DNA of 64,000 nucleotides from Neelides folsomi (taxonomy: Eukaryota > Arthropoda > Collembola > Neelipleona > Neelidae). Both the position numbers and the translations under genes were made by a program. How positions within the stretch are numbered: position 1 is the first letter of the stretch; every line of letters starts with the position of its first letter. The notes beneath the pieces are model-generated. The model ran no database searches. It saw only the letters and a list, made by a program, of their open reading frames with translations, and was not told the origin of the DNA. Below, in pieces: positions 50,172 to 63,105 of this stretch. The DNA is taken from contig JAQGBZ010000007.1 of the NCBI GenBank assembly GCA_034687125.1, positions 434,001-498,000 of the forward strand. The letters run 5' to 3'.

Positions 50172-53100
50172 AGTCGAGAGGGGTTGATTGGAGATTTGAT
50201 CAAAATGGAGACTTTTCATGAAAATAATGAGGAGTCTCACAGATCGCCTGGAAAGAAAACTTCTATCATGGGAATGGGACAACCGATGTGCTCGTCGCTT
50301 TTGGCTCTAAGGTCATTCAGCAGACTCAGTTCAGATGATATTCGACGGCGAAGAAGAAATGATCCCAATTCAAGTAAACCCATCAACAAATTGAATATTT
50401 ATGTTTATCACAAGTTCAAAAATTCAAATATTAATCTGCGTTTTTAAAAATGCATTTATTTGTTCCAAAGTAAAATAATTAGTTTAAATAACTCATTGAC
50501 TCATTAAAATCAATTACAGATTCTGAAATGTCTGGGAGCAACTTGATTCGTATGCGTAAATCATCTTTAGGACAATCAGCACCTTCGCTTTCATCACCTT
50601 CAGTAAGTGCCATAAAATATTTAAATGGAGAAACATCCATGTTCTTTAACTTAATTATATTATTTACTCAAGGATTTGTCTCTGAGTTGTTCGTAATAAG
50701 TTAGGTTTTGCTTCACAAATAAACTAATTAATATATAACTATCAGTATGAGAGAATTTGCATTCAAACTAAACCTCAGTGTAAAGAATATGTTTCATTTA
50801 AAACGATTTACCTTTCCTTTAATTATGTTTCATCATCATTTTAATCAATGTTTTAAATGGGAATTATTCTTTTATGAGGTATGAACTCCCGAAGTTTTAT
50901 CTTGTTCTCTAAATGTCAAATGTAGATAGTAAGCGCGGCATTCATTTGTTTTCTCTTCATTTACATTTGTATTGACCATTGATCAGCACTTACACTAAGT
51001 ATTCTAAATTACATTTGCTTTTAAAAATTTGACCCTATGTAGTAATACACAATGACGAAATGGTTTAAACATGTTTTGGCATGCTTTGTTGAAATTCATA
51101 TGGGAAAAGTGAAATGAAAGCAAATTCTTGCATAGTAGTCAGATCTATTATCACATTTTGCCAAAATATTTAGCATTCTTTTTTAGTTTTTTCCTAGTTG
51201 TTCCGCTTCTTTTGCTCTAATGATTAGATACACGGGAAAGAATATGTCAAGTTCACGGTACAGTTCAAACCATTCTTACTCGTTGATCTTGAACAAGGAA
51301 TACTATATTGTAGTCAAACAATTATTTGAGTAATTTATTTTAAATTGGGTAGCTTCACTTGAAGAAAAAATATTTATAATAGTATTTGTTAAAATGTGAT
51401 ATTAAATATATTCTATAGGCATTATAAGAACTTGATAAATAGTATCATATAATTAAACACAGTCATCGCTAGTCATTTTAAATGAATGTACCTATGCAGT
51501 TATTTGTAAAAATGGCAAATCATATCAAAATCCTTAATCTGTGGATTACAAAAATGCTCATGATTAAGAGACATTTATCAGAGAATGATAATTACTAGGT
51601 ACATTAATCATATGTTAGTTATTGTATCATGTATCATATTTACTTCCTCGTATGAGATAATTTCATCGAATTTTAAACATAACTTGTCATATTTATCTAC
51701 AATGAATATTTTATTAAAATGATCTCATATGTGTTTTGTCGATTGTAGAATTTCATATATCATCATTTAATTAACCCTTAATTACCTAACATGGTATACT
51801 TATACATACTCAAGTTCTCAATTCAATTGGCGCCTTCATAAAGTCAAGAAGTTAATAGCTTCCAAATATATGTAATTTACTTAGTTAAAATATTTATGTA
51901 CTAACTTTAAGTATAGTGCAATTACTGATCTACTACAATAGTTTTTTAAATAGTAGCATATAGTACTTACTTTGAGCATAAAGATTATACTTAATCGATT
52001 AAGCCATTAAGCTAATCAAATACATCTCTAATACAAATACAACTCGGTCACTGGATGGCTTTTAATGTTGATTATTGTATTTAATTTATTAGTAAAATAA
52101 AATATCTATTTAATTGGGCATATTATTAGATTCTCAATATGGTAGTATTATATTCACATATTAGTAATTAATCTAATAAATGAATATTATGGTCAATTCC
52201 GCACAATATACATTATAATAAAGCTTAACATGGATTCTAAATTCATGGATCAGACATTGAACGAGCATTACAATTTTATTACACTCATCAGAGTCACGCT
52301 CCTGACAGGGGTGATGTCGTAAAAGTGGACATTAAATATGAATTGAACACTGGTGGAAATGGAGAGACTAATAAAAAGGGAGACCGAACCATAATTAATT
52401 GACTTGAATGCTTTTAACTCTTTGAAATGGGATATCTTGCTAAAAGCTTCCCATTCCATTGCCTTCAAGTTCTGTTAAATGGTTTATGACAGAAGAGGCT
52501 AATCTGTCCTCGTGGTTGATACCACTTGTCAAATTTACGCAAATGAGCGAAGTTTGACGTTTGAAAGGAAGGGAACTGTTGTTGACTTGTGATGTCATTG
52601 AAGAATCGATAATGAACCCCGTCTATAGTAAACCATTAAAAAAGGGGCGAAATCGGCCAAGGCTTAAACTAATGGTCCTAGTCCATTTTTGTTTAAAGTT
52701 AAATGAGAGGAACTGTATTCAAATCACTCATTTCAGTCATTTCTTCAAATGTGCACTGAGGAGAAAATGTTCTCGAGACGATTATGGGAATTTCGAAGAG
52801 CGTCTCAGAGCCTGGAAAGAAGGGAGAAACGTTCAAAGGCCAAAGCCCACATGGATTCATGATGATGAAATTATGGTAATAGGGCTTTTACATACAGGCC
52901 ATGAGGATCATAAAGTTGATGTGGGATCCGTCTGGTTGGCCCGCATCGGAATACCTTTCCGCGTCCTGGTGGCCAAGAGGGGGGTTAAGATGGGAAGACT
53001 TGCGCCCATGGAAAAATCGATGTGAGCCGACAGAGGCATTTCCCGAGGTTAAGTAGCTGGTCCGGGATTAATCCCATGGATGTGGAGGGATGTATAGGAT

Positions 53101-56100
53101 GGGGTTCTCTTCAAGTTGTTGGGCGGCGGTGCCAAAGAAGCCCTCATTACCGCTCTCTTGGAAACATGACCTAAATGCATGAGAAAAACTTGGATGGTAA
53201 ATTAGAAGGGGGGCTTAGGGGACTGAGAAACCTGGCGCAAGGCAAGGAGCCCGGGTGTTCCGAAAACACTCCCGACTCCTGAATGAGATGAATGAGGGAG
53301 TTGGGACAGACGATGGGCAGACGCCTCCCAGTCACCTCCTCTCACCTTTTTGTCCTCTCTTTGGGAGGGAGGGTGAGGGTCAGTTGATCATCATGTTCTT
53401 GGTTGTGATCCGCCTTGGTGCTACCCGACTTACCCCGACCCGACAAATTTCATAGTCGTCCATTGAAGGATTCCACACGGGTGACCTGCATTTTCTTTTA
53501 CAATATGAGGGATTTCCAGAGACGAGGCGTTTGAATATTATAGGATCGATCTCACATCCAATCGTTTAATCGGATCTCAATATATTATTAATTTACCGCT
53601 CCTACCTTTTTTTAAAAAAATAGGTATTACAATTTTCAAACTAGAAATTTCGTATCGGTATCATTTAGAAAATTTAGATGATCTATTGATCAATGGAGGT
53701 GCATATAATTTATAATCTATAGAGTACTTTCTTAGTGTACTATAGCCGTACCTTTTATATTTACAAATATCGGTATTTTATAATGTACGATGGATTGATA
53801 GGCTATTTAATATGATTCTTATTCTCTGAAGTTTAGTTGATATATTGAGTAAAATACCCACATCACAATAAATATAAATATTTCTCCATTTGCTGTTATT
53901 AGTATTTAATTATATTTTATGGGCAAGGATATAGTAATGAGTACTACATCTTAATATGAAGATGCATTGAACCTAATATTGGTCGATTGTTTTTATTGAA
54001 TTTATTTGAAAGACCCTGATGTTGCAATTACTTAGCGTTCTTGAGTTTGCCCAATTTAGTCGTTTGTGTAGTTAGTAGGGCTCTTCAACGAGGTTTCAAT
54101 TTTGTAGGAAAGTCTACTTTAGATTCCAATCAATGAGAGCATAGGAAAAGTTTATTTAGATTTATTGGACTCTCTGAGTTTTTTTCTCTTTCCATTCAAG
54201 TTTAATGGAGTCGAAGGATACAGAGATTAATCAGGCGACGTCAGGACCAAACAACCTAAATCTCAACTATACAAATGAAGTTTAAAGATTTAATGCTTAC
54301 TTGGTCTTGAATAGTTTACAATTTGATTAATTTAGGATTTGGATAAATACAAATAGCATATTGAGACCCGTTCAAAATATTCAAGACTTATCCATCTCTG
54401 GTTTTCCTATCAATAGAGCTATCAAATTATAATTCATTGACATACCACAGTACAAATATGTACTTTATACTGTATGTGATATTTGAAAGCAAATGAGTAA
54501 TATGAAAATATTACACAGTATCAATGCAGCTGTCTCAAGGTAGTAATTGCTCCGATCCTCCCGATCCCAAAAATGGGACTCCTGAGATTCCATCAGGATT
54601 GCCCCGCAGTTGCTCTGACACGAAACTCCGACAAATCAGACCCAATCTCACTTTACCTCTTCCTTCTGTCACATCTTTAATGCATTTCAAGGTATTTTAT
54701 CAACTCTATTTACATTTCTACCTTCGTGATAACTTTAATTATTGATTAGTTCTGTTTTGTTGTTTATCTCTATGTAGTACATATTTAGGAGAAGCCTTGT
54801 TTCACAAATCTTGTTTTAAGATATGCAGAGTAATACGTATTTTATATACTTTACATACGTAAGTGTACCGATGTACTTACGAATGTATTATGAAAGATGA
54901 AAGTTTTCTTTTTATAACTCATACAAATAATACGGATACCATTTAAGTTGCCTCAAGTTTAATAAACTTTGCCTAAATTTTAAATGTAAGTTTGCCTTCA
55001 TGTGAGTTTGCCTCAATTTTACCTAAATAATAAATCAAGATTGCCTAAATTTTGTGTGTCTATACCTAAATAGTTATAACATATAAGATACCTTAAGAAA
55101 CATTATTTAATATGCAAACTAAGATGGATTATGATAAGAAAAGAGATAGTGTGACGAGTTTAACTTATTATTCAGAAGAACTTATTTTAAATCCTTAACA
55201 AAATGTTCATATTAGACGTAAATTTTAAAAATTGTTGAACATTTTTCAACAGAAATAACTAAACCAATTTATCGAAGTTTTTAAAAATTTACTTAGAGAA
55301 TGGTCTTATCTACTTAAGAAATCCGAATAATCAAAACGCCAAACCTTTTGAAAAAATTTTCTTAATCTTCTATTCATCTTATCACTGCTATGTTATATGG
55401 TAATTGGATTTTGGGTAATATGGGCGTAAAAATGAGAGGAGATAATAAAAATTTCTACATCAAACCAACTAATCAACAACAAATTAAGGAAATTGATATT
55501 TGATAATATTATTCGAAATGAAAAAGTATCGTGGAAATAATTTGAGACATTCAAAGAGTCTCAGATTCGAATTTGGTAAGTTATTTTTAAGGGATCCTGG
55601 GATAATCCATCTTGATTCATATATTGTTTATTTCATCATTTTTTGAATAAAGTTAAAGTTCATTGTTCAATTTTGTTAAAATCATTGTCTTTTTAAATAA
55701 AGGTACTGTTCGTTAAAAATTTAGGCATTCTGAAAGTATATTGAGGCAAACTTACATTTAGGCAAACTCATATTTAAAATTTAGGCAAAGTTGATTAAAA
55801 TTGAGGCGGAAAAATATTAACCCAAATAATACACATTTCTTCATAGTTTATATTTTTAGGCTTACATGGTTAAGCATCTTAATGTTCATGCAAATGGTGA
55901 TCAATTATCATATATTATATTTACTAACATTATGTAAATATTTTTTAATCAGGATATAAAAAGAATGCATGGAAATTTTATATTCAACGAGTTGGAAATT
56001 TTTTGTAAATTCTGAGCTTTAGCTTATGTATTCATGTTGCTGTAAACTGTGTCATTAAGCCGCTTGGTTTCATATGCTTCCTTATGCAAATGCTGGGAAT

Positions 56101-59100
56101 AAGGGTGAACTTTATTTTGAAATGTTGGCATAGGTTAATAGCGAATTAATGACTGACTGTCGTATGAAGTTATTCTTTTAAATAGTTTAATAATTTATTA
56201 AGAGTAATAAAACCGGGCTTTATCAAATGCCGGCTCGACATATTTCTAGTAATTCATTTCGACGAACACACACAGCTTTGATTATCGGAATGTTTGCACA
56301 TTTGAGTTTTGACAATGACTTGGCAAGCATTAGCATAAGGATTCCAAAGGTTGGCATCCGAAAAATGACCTTTGGTAAATTAAAACCTTTCTTCCTTTTA
56401 GGCAAAAAGCCAGGGCATAGAGCCAAATCATACATACATTATTGACTTTATAGATTTTATTGTTGTTGTTCTTATCCACATAGACGACCACTTGTCTGTC
56501 TTTTTTAATTTATTAAAAAATATTCATCAATTATTTAGAGATTTCATCATTTATCACCATCCGATGTTTTATAATACGTTATAGTATAGCACTCAAGGTT
56601 ATAAATACATATAATACAAAGAGCATTTTACAAGTTATTTACTAATAATACATAGTAAAATTTTCAACTCATTGCATTATCATTAATAATTTAATAATAT
56701 ATTGCAATATATTATCATGCGTATTTATATATTGTTTACCTATTAAATCTATTTAATGCTAGTTATTTTTAATGAATGATAATAGGTTAACCAATATCTA
56801 GAATAATAATCAGTCAGAGTAAGAAAAGTAAATTTTTTAATATTTGCAGAAGGAGCTCAATCTTCCCAGAAGACCACGAGTCCAGGAACATAGGAAGAGT
56901 ATTATTTCCAACACATCTCCGACCTTGCCTCCAAGATGTCATTCTCCCATGTCAGGTAATTGAATTTTTTATTTGTTCATAGAAAGCCTTCAAGATAATG
57001 ACATAAATAATCGATTTTGTACCGTATCCCTTTATCTATTCATTAAAAAGCATTTTTTGTTGGATTAATTTGTTGGTTTGGTGAATTTAAGTGAATGAGT
57101 TATTAGAGTAATAAAACGGAAGGGAAATGAAAAGTTGTTGAAATGGAAATTTGTGTAATGTGTAGTATAATTATAATATTATTAACATAAGGTGGGAGCC
57201 CATTAGAAAGTCCTCGGATGTCTCCGAGCCAACATTTCGCCTTTGCATCTGTGAAGAGAGCGGGAGATGGACGGAGATGGTCCGTGGCGTCTCTTCCATC
57301 TTCAGGCTACTGCACGACTCCTGGAAGCTCAGCTCTTTCCGTATGTTTCATTTATCTCCTCTGGGGTCAACTCAATTTTAGGCCAACTCAATTTTGGGTT
57401 TTGTATTATTTAGTCTCAATGTTCGAGTCACGAGAGACTTCATCTGTTGGGAGTTGGAGGTTGCAGCAGCTCGACCAGGGAAGAGGACCGGAACACTTCC
57501 CAGCCTCTTAGGCAATTTTCATCAAATGAGAGTAATCCTAGTCTTGAAGAAGAAGGGCCGAGGTCGCCGCTCCTCCGACCACGATCCAGAAGTCTCAGGT
57601 AAATCCCATAATTGTCTTTATCTCTTTTCAAAACATGAATCATAAATAATACACTTTATTTTATTAATTTTATCTATACCTTTCTCGCGCATTCTATCAA
57701 TCTCCTGCCATTAAATCAGCTAAATTTCTTTATATGACTTTATGCCTTTCTTCTGTCACAAATTCATCAATGAATTTAAATTTTTATCAAGTTGTTTCAT
57801 AAGCTTTTCTTCTTCTTTGTCAAAATTTTTCCTTGATAGATTTTATTAAGAATTTTTCGGCTTCATTAAAATGATAAATTTATGGAACTTGTACAAAACA
57901 TCAACATATTATTCAATTTCATATTTAATTAGTTTTTCTTTACTCTGCTATATTATATATTTATTAATTAAATCTTGTAAACATTTTCATTGTTTTCATA
58001 GTTAAGAGTAGGCATTAAACTTTTAATTGACAATATATGACATCTTTTCATTTGTTGAAAATTTAATTTCTTGTTACACAAATACATAAATATTTATTTA
58101 ATAATAGAGTATTTACATAAGATACAAACTTGTGCTAATTGACTTCTAAGATACGATTATTTAATTATTGATGCTATATAATGTATTTCTTATTCTTCTT
58201 CACGCTGCCTCAGTTTGGCATGGCTATGCATTGCTACGTTAGAGTAAGAGATGGATCTCATATAAACGAAACAATTTCTATCATACTTATTTAATGATTT
58301 TAATGTACATTAGATAGGAATAATTAAGTATTTTGTCTAACGTTTGTTTTCACATTTTAGTAGCCCAATACGATCTCCTGTGATCGAAAACGAAATAGTT
58401 TTAATGAACACTATGTACAAAGAACGATTTCCAAAGGTGAGACCAAATTCATTTTCTTAAATATTAATACGTTTTAATACCATATATAAATATGTTTACA
58501 ATATGATAAAAAATATTTTTATTACTTATGATTTGCCGGTTCGTTGACCCAATTAATTTATTGAGATCATTTTTGAATAAATATATTTTTATCTTTAATA
58601 TAATTGAATATCGTTTCCTTAGTAGTTGAACAATTAAATAGTTCATAATAGATTATCGTTGAGTATAATGGAAGTCAAAAGTTTAATTCCTGGTCAAATA
58701 ATATTCCAGGCTACTCAACAAATGGAGGAGAAATTGAGGAATTTCATCGACGAAAATATCAGTTTGGAGAGTATCGGTGGTTGTGAAAAATTGAGCCCAG
58801 ACTCAATTGCAATAGCCAGATTTGTTCATCATCAAGCAATAGAAATGGCACGGGATTGCCTGCTCAAATCGGAAGAAAAACTCATCTCGAGTCGATATTT
58901 CTTTGAGATGTCGGAGAACTTGGAACGACTGTTGAGTGAGACGAAGGAAAAGTCTCCAGAAGCATCTCAATTCCTCACAGGGCTCATCAAGAAGCTTCTT
59001 CTCATGGTGTCTAGACCGGCTCGACTCCTCGAATGTCTCGAGTTCGATCCTGAAGAATTTTATCTTCTCCTCGAGCAAGCCGAGGGTCAAGCCAAAGTCA

Positions 59101-62100
59101 CACAAGGGTTAAAAACAGACATTCCGCAATATATAATTAATAAGTTGGGACTGAACCGAGATCCCATTGAAGGTAAGAGATCAAAAATTATTAAATTTTA
59201 TATCACAAGGCATAATTGGATTTGACAAGGTTGAAGGATTCCTAACTTTGATTTTTATTTCTAGAGCTACAACGTGAATTGAGTGATAGCTGCCAGAAGG
59301 AGTTCGTTGATCGAGTCTCTTTCACTTCATCAGAGGAGAAGTCGGATTCGGAAGTCAAAGAGGAATTCGACAAGAGTTCAAAAATGCCATCTGAGAATGA
59401 TTTCGAAGTTGTGAAGCTGATTTCTAATGGGGCTTATGGTGCGGTTTCCTTGGTTCGCCATCGGGAAACCAGACAACGATATGCTTTGAAGAAAATTAAC
59501 AAACAGAACCTGATGCTAAGGAATCAAGTGGAACAAGTATTTGCTGAGCGAGACATTATGAGTTTCACTGATAATCCTTTTGTTGTAAGCATGATCTGCA
59601 GCTTTGAAACAAGGGTAAATATAAATTATATATAATTTCAATTTATGGATTTATTTATTTAATACAATTTTAGTTATTTGTACTTTTTAAGAAGTTTAAA
59701 TGTTTAACCAATACATAATATTTTCCTTTTTATTAGAAATATCTCTGCTTGGTTATGGAGTACGTGGAAGGTGGAGATTGTGCCACATTGTTGAAAAACA
59801 TGGGGCCATTGCCATCGGACATGGCTAGGTTCTATTTTGCCGAAACGGTGTTTGCGGTTGAATATCTTCACAGCTACGGAATCGTTCATCGGGATCTCAA
59901 GCCTGATAAGTAAGAGGAAATATATAAAGTTACTTTTTTAATTCAATTTAATTTCCTTTATAGCCTCTTGATAACTGCTCTTGGTCACATCAAACTTACA
60001 GATTTTGGTCTGAGTAAAGTGGGCTTAATGTCATGTAAGGAGAAATCAATTTTCAATATAAACCAATACAATTTGATGGGTCGTGATGCCTTTATTACCC
60101 GCTTTCTCTCTTTTTTAGTGGCAACGAACTTGTACGAAGGGTTTATCGATCGAGAGACTCGACAGTTTTCGGATAAGCAAGTGTTCGGAACGCCGGAATA
60201 CATTGCTCCAGAAGTGATATTACGTCAAGGATATGGAAAGCCAGTGGACTGGTGGTCAATGGGAATCATTTTATATGAATTCATTGTTGGTTGCGTCCCA
60301 TTCTTCGGAGACACGCCCGAGGAGCTGTTTGCTCACACCGTCAATGGTAAGTTTTTTTCTCTCACTCAATATAAATGGGAAATTCCGAGAAGTAGGGCGA
60401 CATTTTATTGTGTGCATCACTTCCAGATGATATTGAATGGCCCTCTGAAGACGAATGGCCCCTTGGAACAGAGGCGAAAGACATGATTACAGCTCTACTC
60501 CAACAAAATCCTCGAGATCGGCTCGGAACGGCTGGAGCTCAGGACGTGAAGGATCATCCTTACTTCCTTGGCCTCGACTGGAACTCCCTATTGAGGCAAA
60601 AAGTGGAGTTTGTTCCGCATTTGGAAAATGATGAAGATACTTCATATTTTGATAGTAATGCCTCTCTCATCCCCTTTAACTTTCCTAAGATATGGACTTT
60701 TGTCCCAAAACGGATATTGTATGGGCTCTTTTATTACTTCCAGCTCGTGTGGATCGATACCAACATGACCTCGAGGTGGATACGGATGACAACGAAGATT
60801 CTCCCCTCTTTGGCTTCTCTTCCTGCTCTCACCGATACAGGAAGAGCCAAAAGGCCCGGGTTTCGCTTGAGACGGAAAGTTCCGGAGAGAGAGTTGATTC
60901 AAGCGGAACCGGAAGCGACGGGTCTGTGACGGCTTCCACTGAGCAGAAACTAGGAAAGAAGGAGATGGAAAGTTGTGAGCCGAAGTTGACAAGCCAATTG
61001 AGCACTCCTGAGTCTTCACAGACCGAGAGCGAGGAAGTTTCACCCCAGCTCTGTCGAAGAAGACGAGTTCACCGGGAACTTCTGCCAAGGTTCTCAATTT
61101 CCTCTAGCAATGAGTCGGAATCCAAAGAGAGTCCCAACACTTCCACATCACACAAAGGATCTTGTGGAGAAACGTGCATTGAATGTTGGAACACCTCAAC
61201 ACCACAAATCATCATTCCGCTTCATCAATCCACTCCAAGAACCGAGAAACTGGCCGAGGGGCATAGCGTGGTCAAAAGCTCCTCGGCTTATAGTCTTTCA
61301 TTGAAAATCCCAATTGAGAAGGACTTTGTCACTACGGCGTCTCATACAGTTCAATCCCCTGGTGGGTCAAGTACAGCCAGTTCTCGTGATACATCACCTT
61401 CTCGAGAACTCCCTCCACTTGTGAACAGCTTAAAGCCGCCGATTATCATTCGTAAAGGACCTCTCGGTCTTGGATTTACGATCAGAGCCATTAAAGTATA
61501 TTTTGGAGATACGAATGTTTTCACAGTTCAACATCTCGTGAAGGATGTGACCGAGGGGAGTCCTGCCTTTGAAGCCGGCCTTCGTACGGGAGATCTCATA
61601 ACACAAGTAAGAACTTGTGGGGGTTTATTCAATTTGTTTCATCTCTAAAAAGAGACATGGTTTGAAATGAAAAATATGGATTTACTCAATTTTTTTAAAT
61701 ATTTGTTTAGGTGAATGGCGAACCAGTCCAAGGACTTTTGCACACACAAGTCCTTCAACTTCTTATGGGCGGAGGGGATCAATTGACTCTTGGAGCTACG
61801 CCTTTAGAAAATACTTCAATCCGATCTGGTGGGAGACGTCGTGAGCCGGGCCAATCCAAAATGGCTCGATCTCCACTTCTTAAGAGTCGAAAGAGTAAGA
61901 GAGAAAGCGTTGAGAAAAGAAGGAAATCTTTGTTTTTGAAAACATTGAGTGGGAAGCGGGCTTCTGCCGAATTGTCTCATTTGCGACTCTCTCTTGGTTC
62001 AATGAGCCCAAGTCGGAGTTTTAGCTCTCTAACGCGGTCGATCGAGAACGAGGGCGATGTTCCTTTACATGGGAAAGGAAGACCTTCAGGCTCTCCAACA

Positions 62101-63105
62101 TTTTCTCGTCCCTTCTCTCTATCTGACTCTCAGCATTCATCGAATTCAAGTCCGTTGAGTTCTCCGGTTTCTTTGCCAGAGAGCCCAGGGATCATCTTAG
62201 CCCCTCACTTTCAACGTCCGTCCAGCCTTCACGGACTGAAACATAAGCTCCATCATCATCCGCACCACCATCACAATTCAAACAAGACGATCCATTCACC
62301 TAATCGACGAAAGTCAGTTGGGCACATTCCACTTAGCCCGCTTGCCCGGACGCCTTCTCCGTCACCGATCTCATCCTCACCCACGAGGTCCCCGAGCCCT
62401 TTAGCTCTTTCTACCCCTCTTGGGCAAGCGGCGAATGGGTCAGGGACAGGGACACCAAAGAAGCCATTTAGCCGAACGAAGCAAGCTGACCCTGGGTCTC
62501 CATTGCTTCGAAGGGCCCTCTCTCCTGATCGCCATTGTCTCCCACGAACAAGCGAAGTGAAAGCGATCTCACCTCTCTGCAATCCAGCCCCCAAAGTCAC
62601 CATCTCGTCACCTCCCAAAGTATCCTTTACATCCCAGTGTCAGCCGACGGGTTCGGTGACCGTGTCGGGAGATCAGGGCTACAGGAGAAGTCGACGAGAC
62701 CAAACAGGGGAAGATACCGTTGAGACTGGTTCCATCCACTCTTTGTCTGTGGAAAGTGGTCATGGAGCGAATGTCAATTCGGCCCCGAAGGCTCTTCCCC
62801 GAATAGCCGAAGAGAAAGATGTGAGCAAGGACGAGGGAGGTGGGGACTTGAAGGGTCAATTGGAGGAGAAGACAGTTGGGAAGGGCCAGAAAGGACGATC
62901 TCCACTTGCTGTGTCGGTGAGGAAGGATGACAAGTCGATGCGGTTGGCGAGTGGAGTCAAAAATGCTGGTACCTCTGAAGAAAGTCATGGTGGGAATCTC
63001 AAAGGAAGCACTAGGCTTTCCACGAATACCTTAAATTCTCTTTCAAAGCCCCACAGTTCATTAGATAAGGATTCCGCTAATAGTAATTTAAAACATTCTA
63101 AATAA
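50172..63105 (+). CDS. MAST: Microtubule-associated serine/threonine kinase (MAST)
   Basis: Exons join in phase: 50172-50373, 50520-50602, 54530-54691, 56850-56955, 57192-57340, 57414-57598, 58361-58436, 58710-59172, 59265-59614, 59737-59909, 59964-60034, 60119-60346, 60427-60654, 60744-61606 and 61711-63105. From ATG 50205 this gives ~1,566 aa. N-terminal family signatures are '[13 protein letters not shown]', 'KELNLPRR' and '[14 protein letters not shown]'. The DUF1908 domain spans ~240-470 ('[14 protein letters not shown]', '[18 protein letters not shown]' region). The kinase domain spans ~510-780, with 'SNGAYGAV', 'YALKKI', 'HRDLKPDN', '[11 protein letters not shown]' and '[19 protein letters not shown]'. 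A PDZ domain spans ~1050-1140 ('[11 protein letters not shown]', '[11 protein letters not shown]'). The tail is a long Ser/Pro/Arg-rich region. MAST kinases are AGC-family enzymes that bind microtubules and PTEN and act at the cortex and synapse. The frame is open from the 50172 acceptor to the ATG, so an upstream coding exon is possible. Confidence 0.95.
50603..54529 (+). other. 3.9-kb MAST intron
   Basis: Mostly AT-rich. A GC-richer island at ~52480-53460 contains a 154-codon plus-strand frame (52561-53025) with no recognisable domain. It could be an alternative promoter or first exon, or chance. Nothing else is supported. Confidence 0.45.
54692..56849 (+). other. 2.2-kb MAST intron holding a TIR element
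   Basis: AT-rich intron. 54950-55807 is an inverted-repeat element (listed separately). The rest shows no coding. Confidence 0.55.
54950..55807. mobile_element. Non-autonomous DNA element with ~100-bp terminal inverted repeats
   Basis: The left end reads GCCTCAAGTTTAATAAAC followed by TTTGCCTAAATTTTAAATGT. The right end, reverse complemented, reads GCCTCAATTTTAATCAAC followed by TTTGCCTAAATTTTAAATAT. Similarity, with shuffled 'TTTGCCTAAAT/TTTGCCTCAAT' units, continues for ~100 bp inward on both sides. The ~650-bp interior has no long frame. No clear target duplication was seen. Superfamily undetermined. Confidence 0.7.
57599..58360 (+). other. MAST intron, AT-rich
   Basis: A 762-bp intron between the '[11 protein letters not shown]' exon and the '[16 protein letters not shown]' exon. 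Nothing is recognised within it. Confidence 0.6.

Noticed and set aside
56223-56445. Overlapping ~70-codon frames on both strands in a MAST intron
   Set aside because: No homology recognised and both strands open equally; chance.
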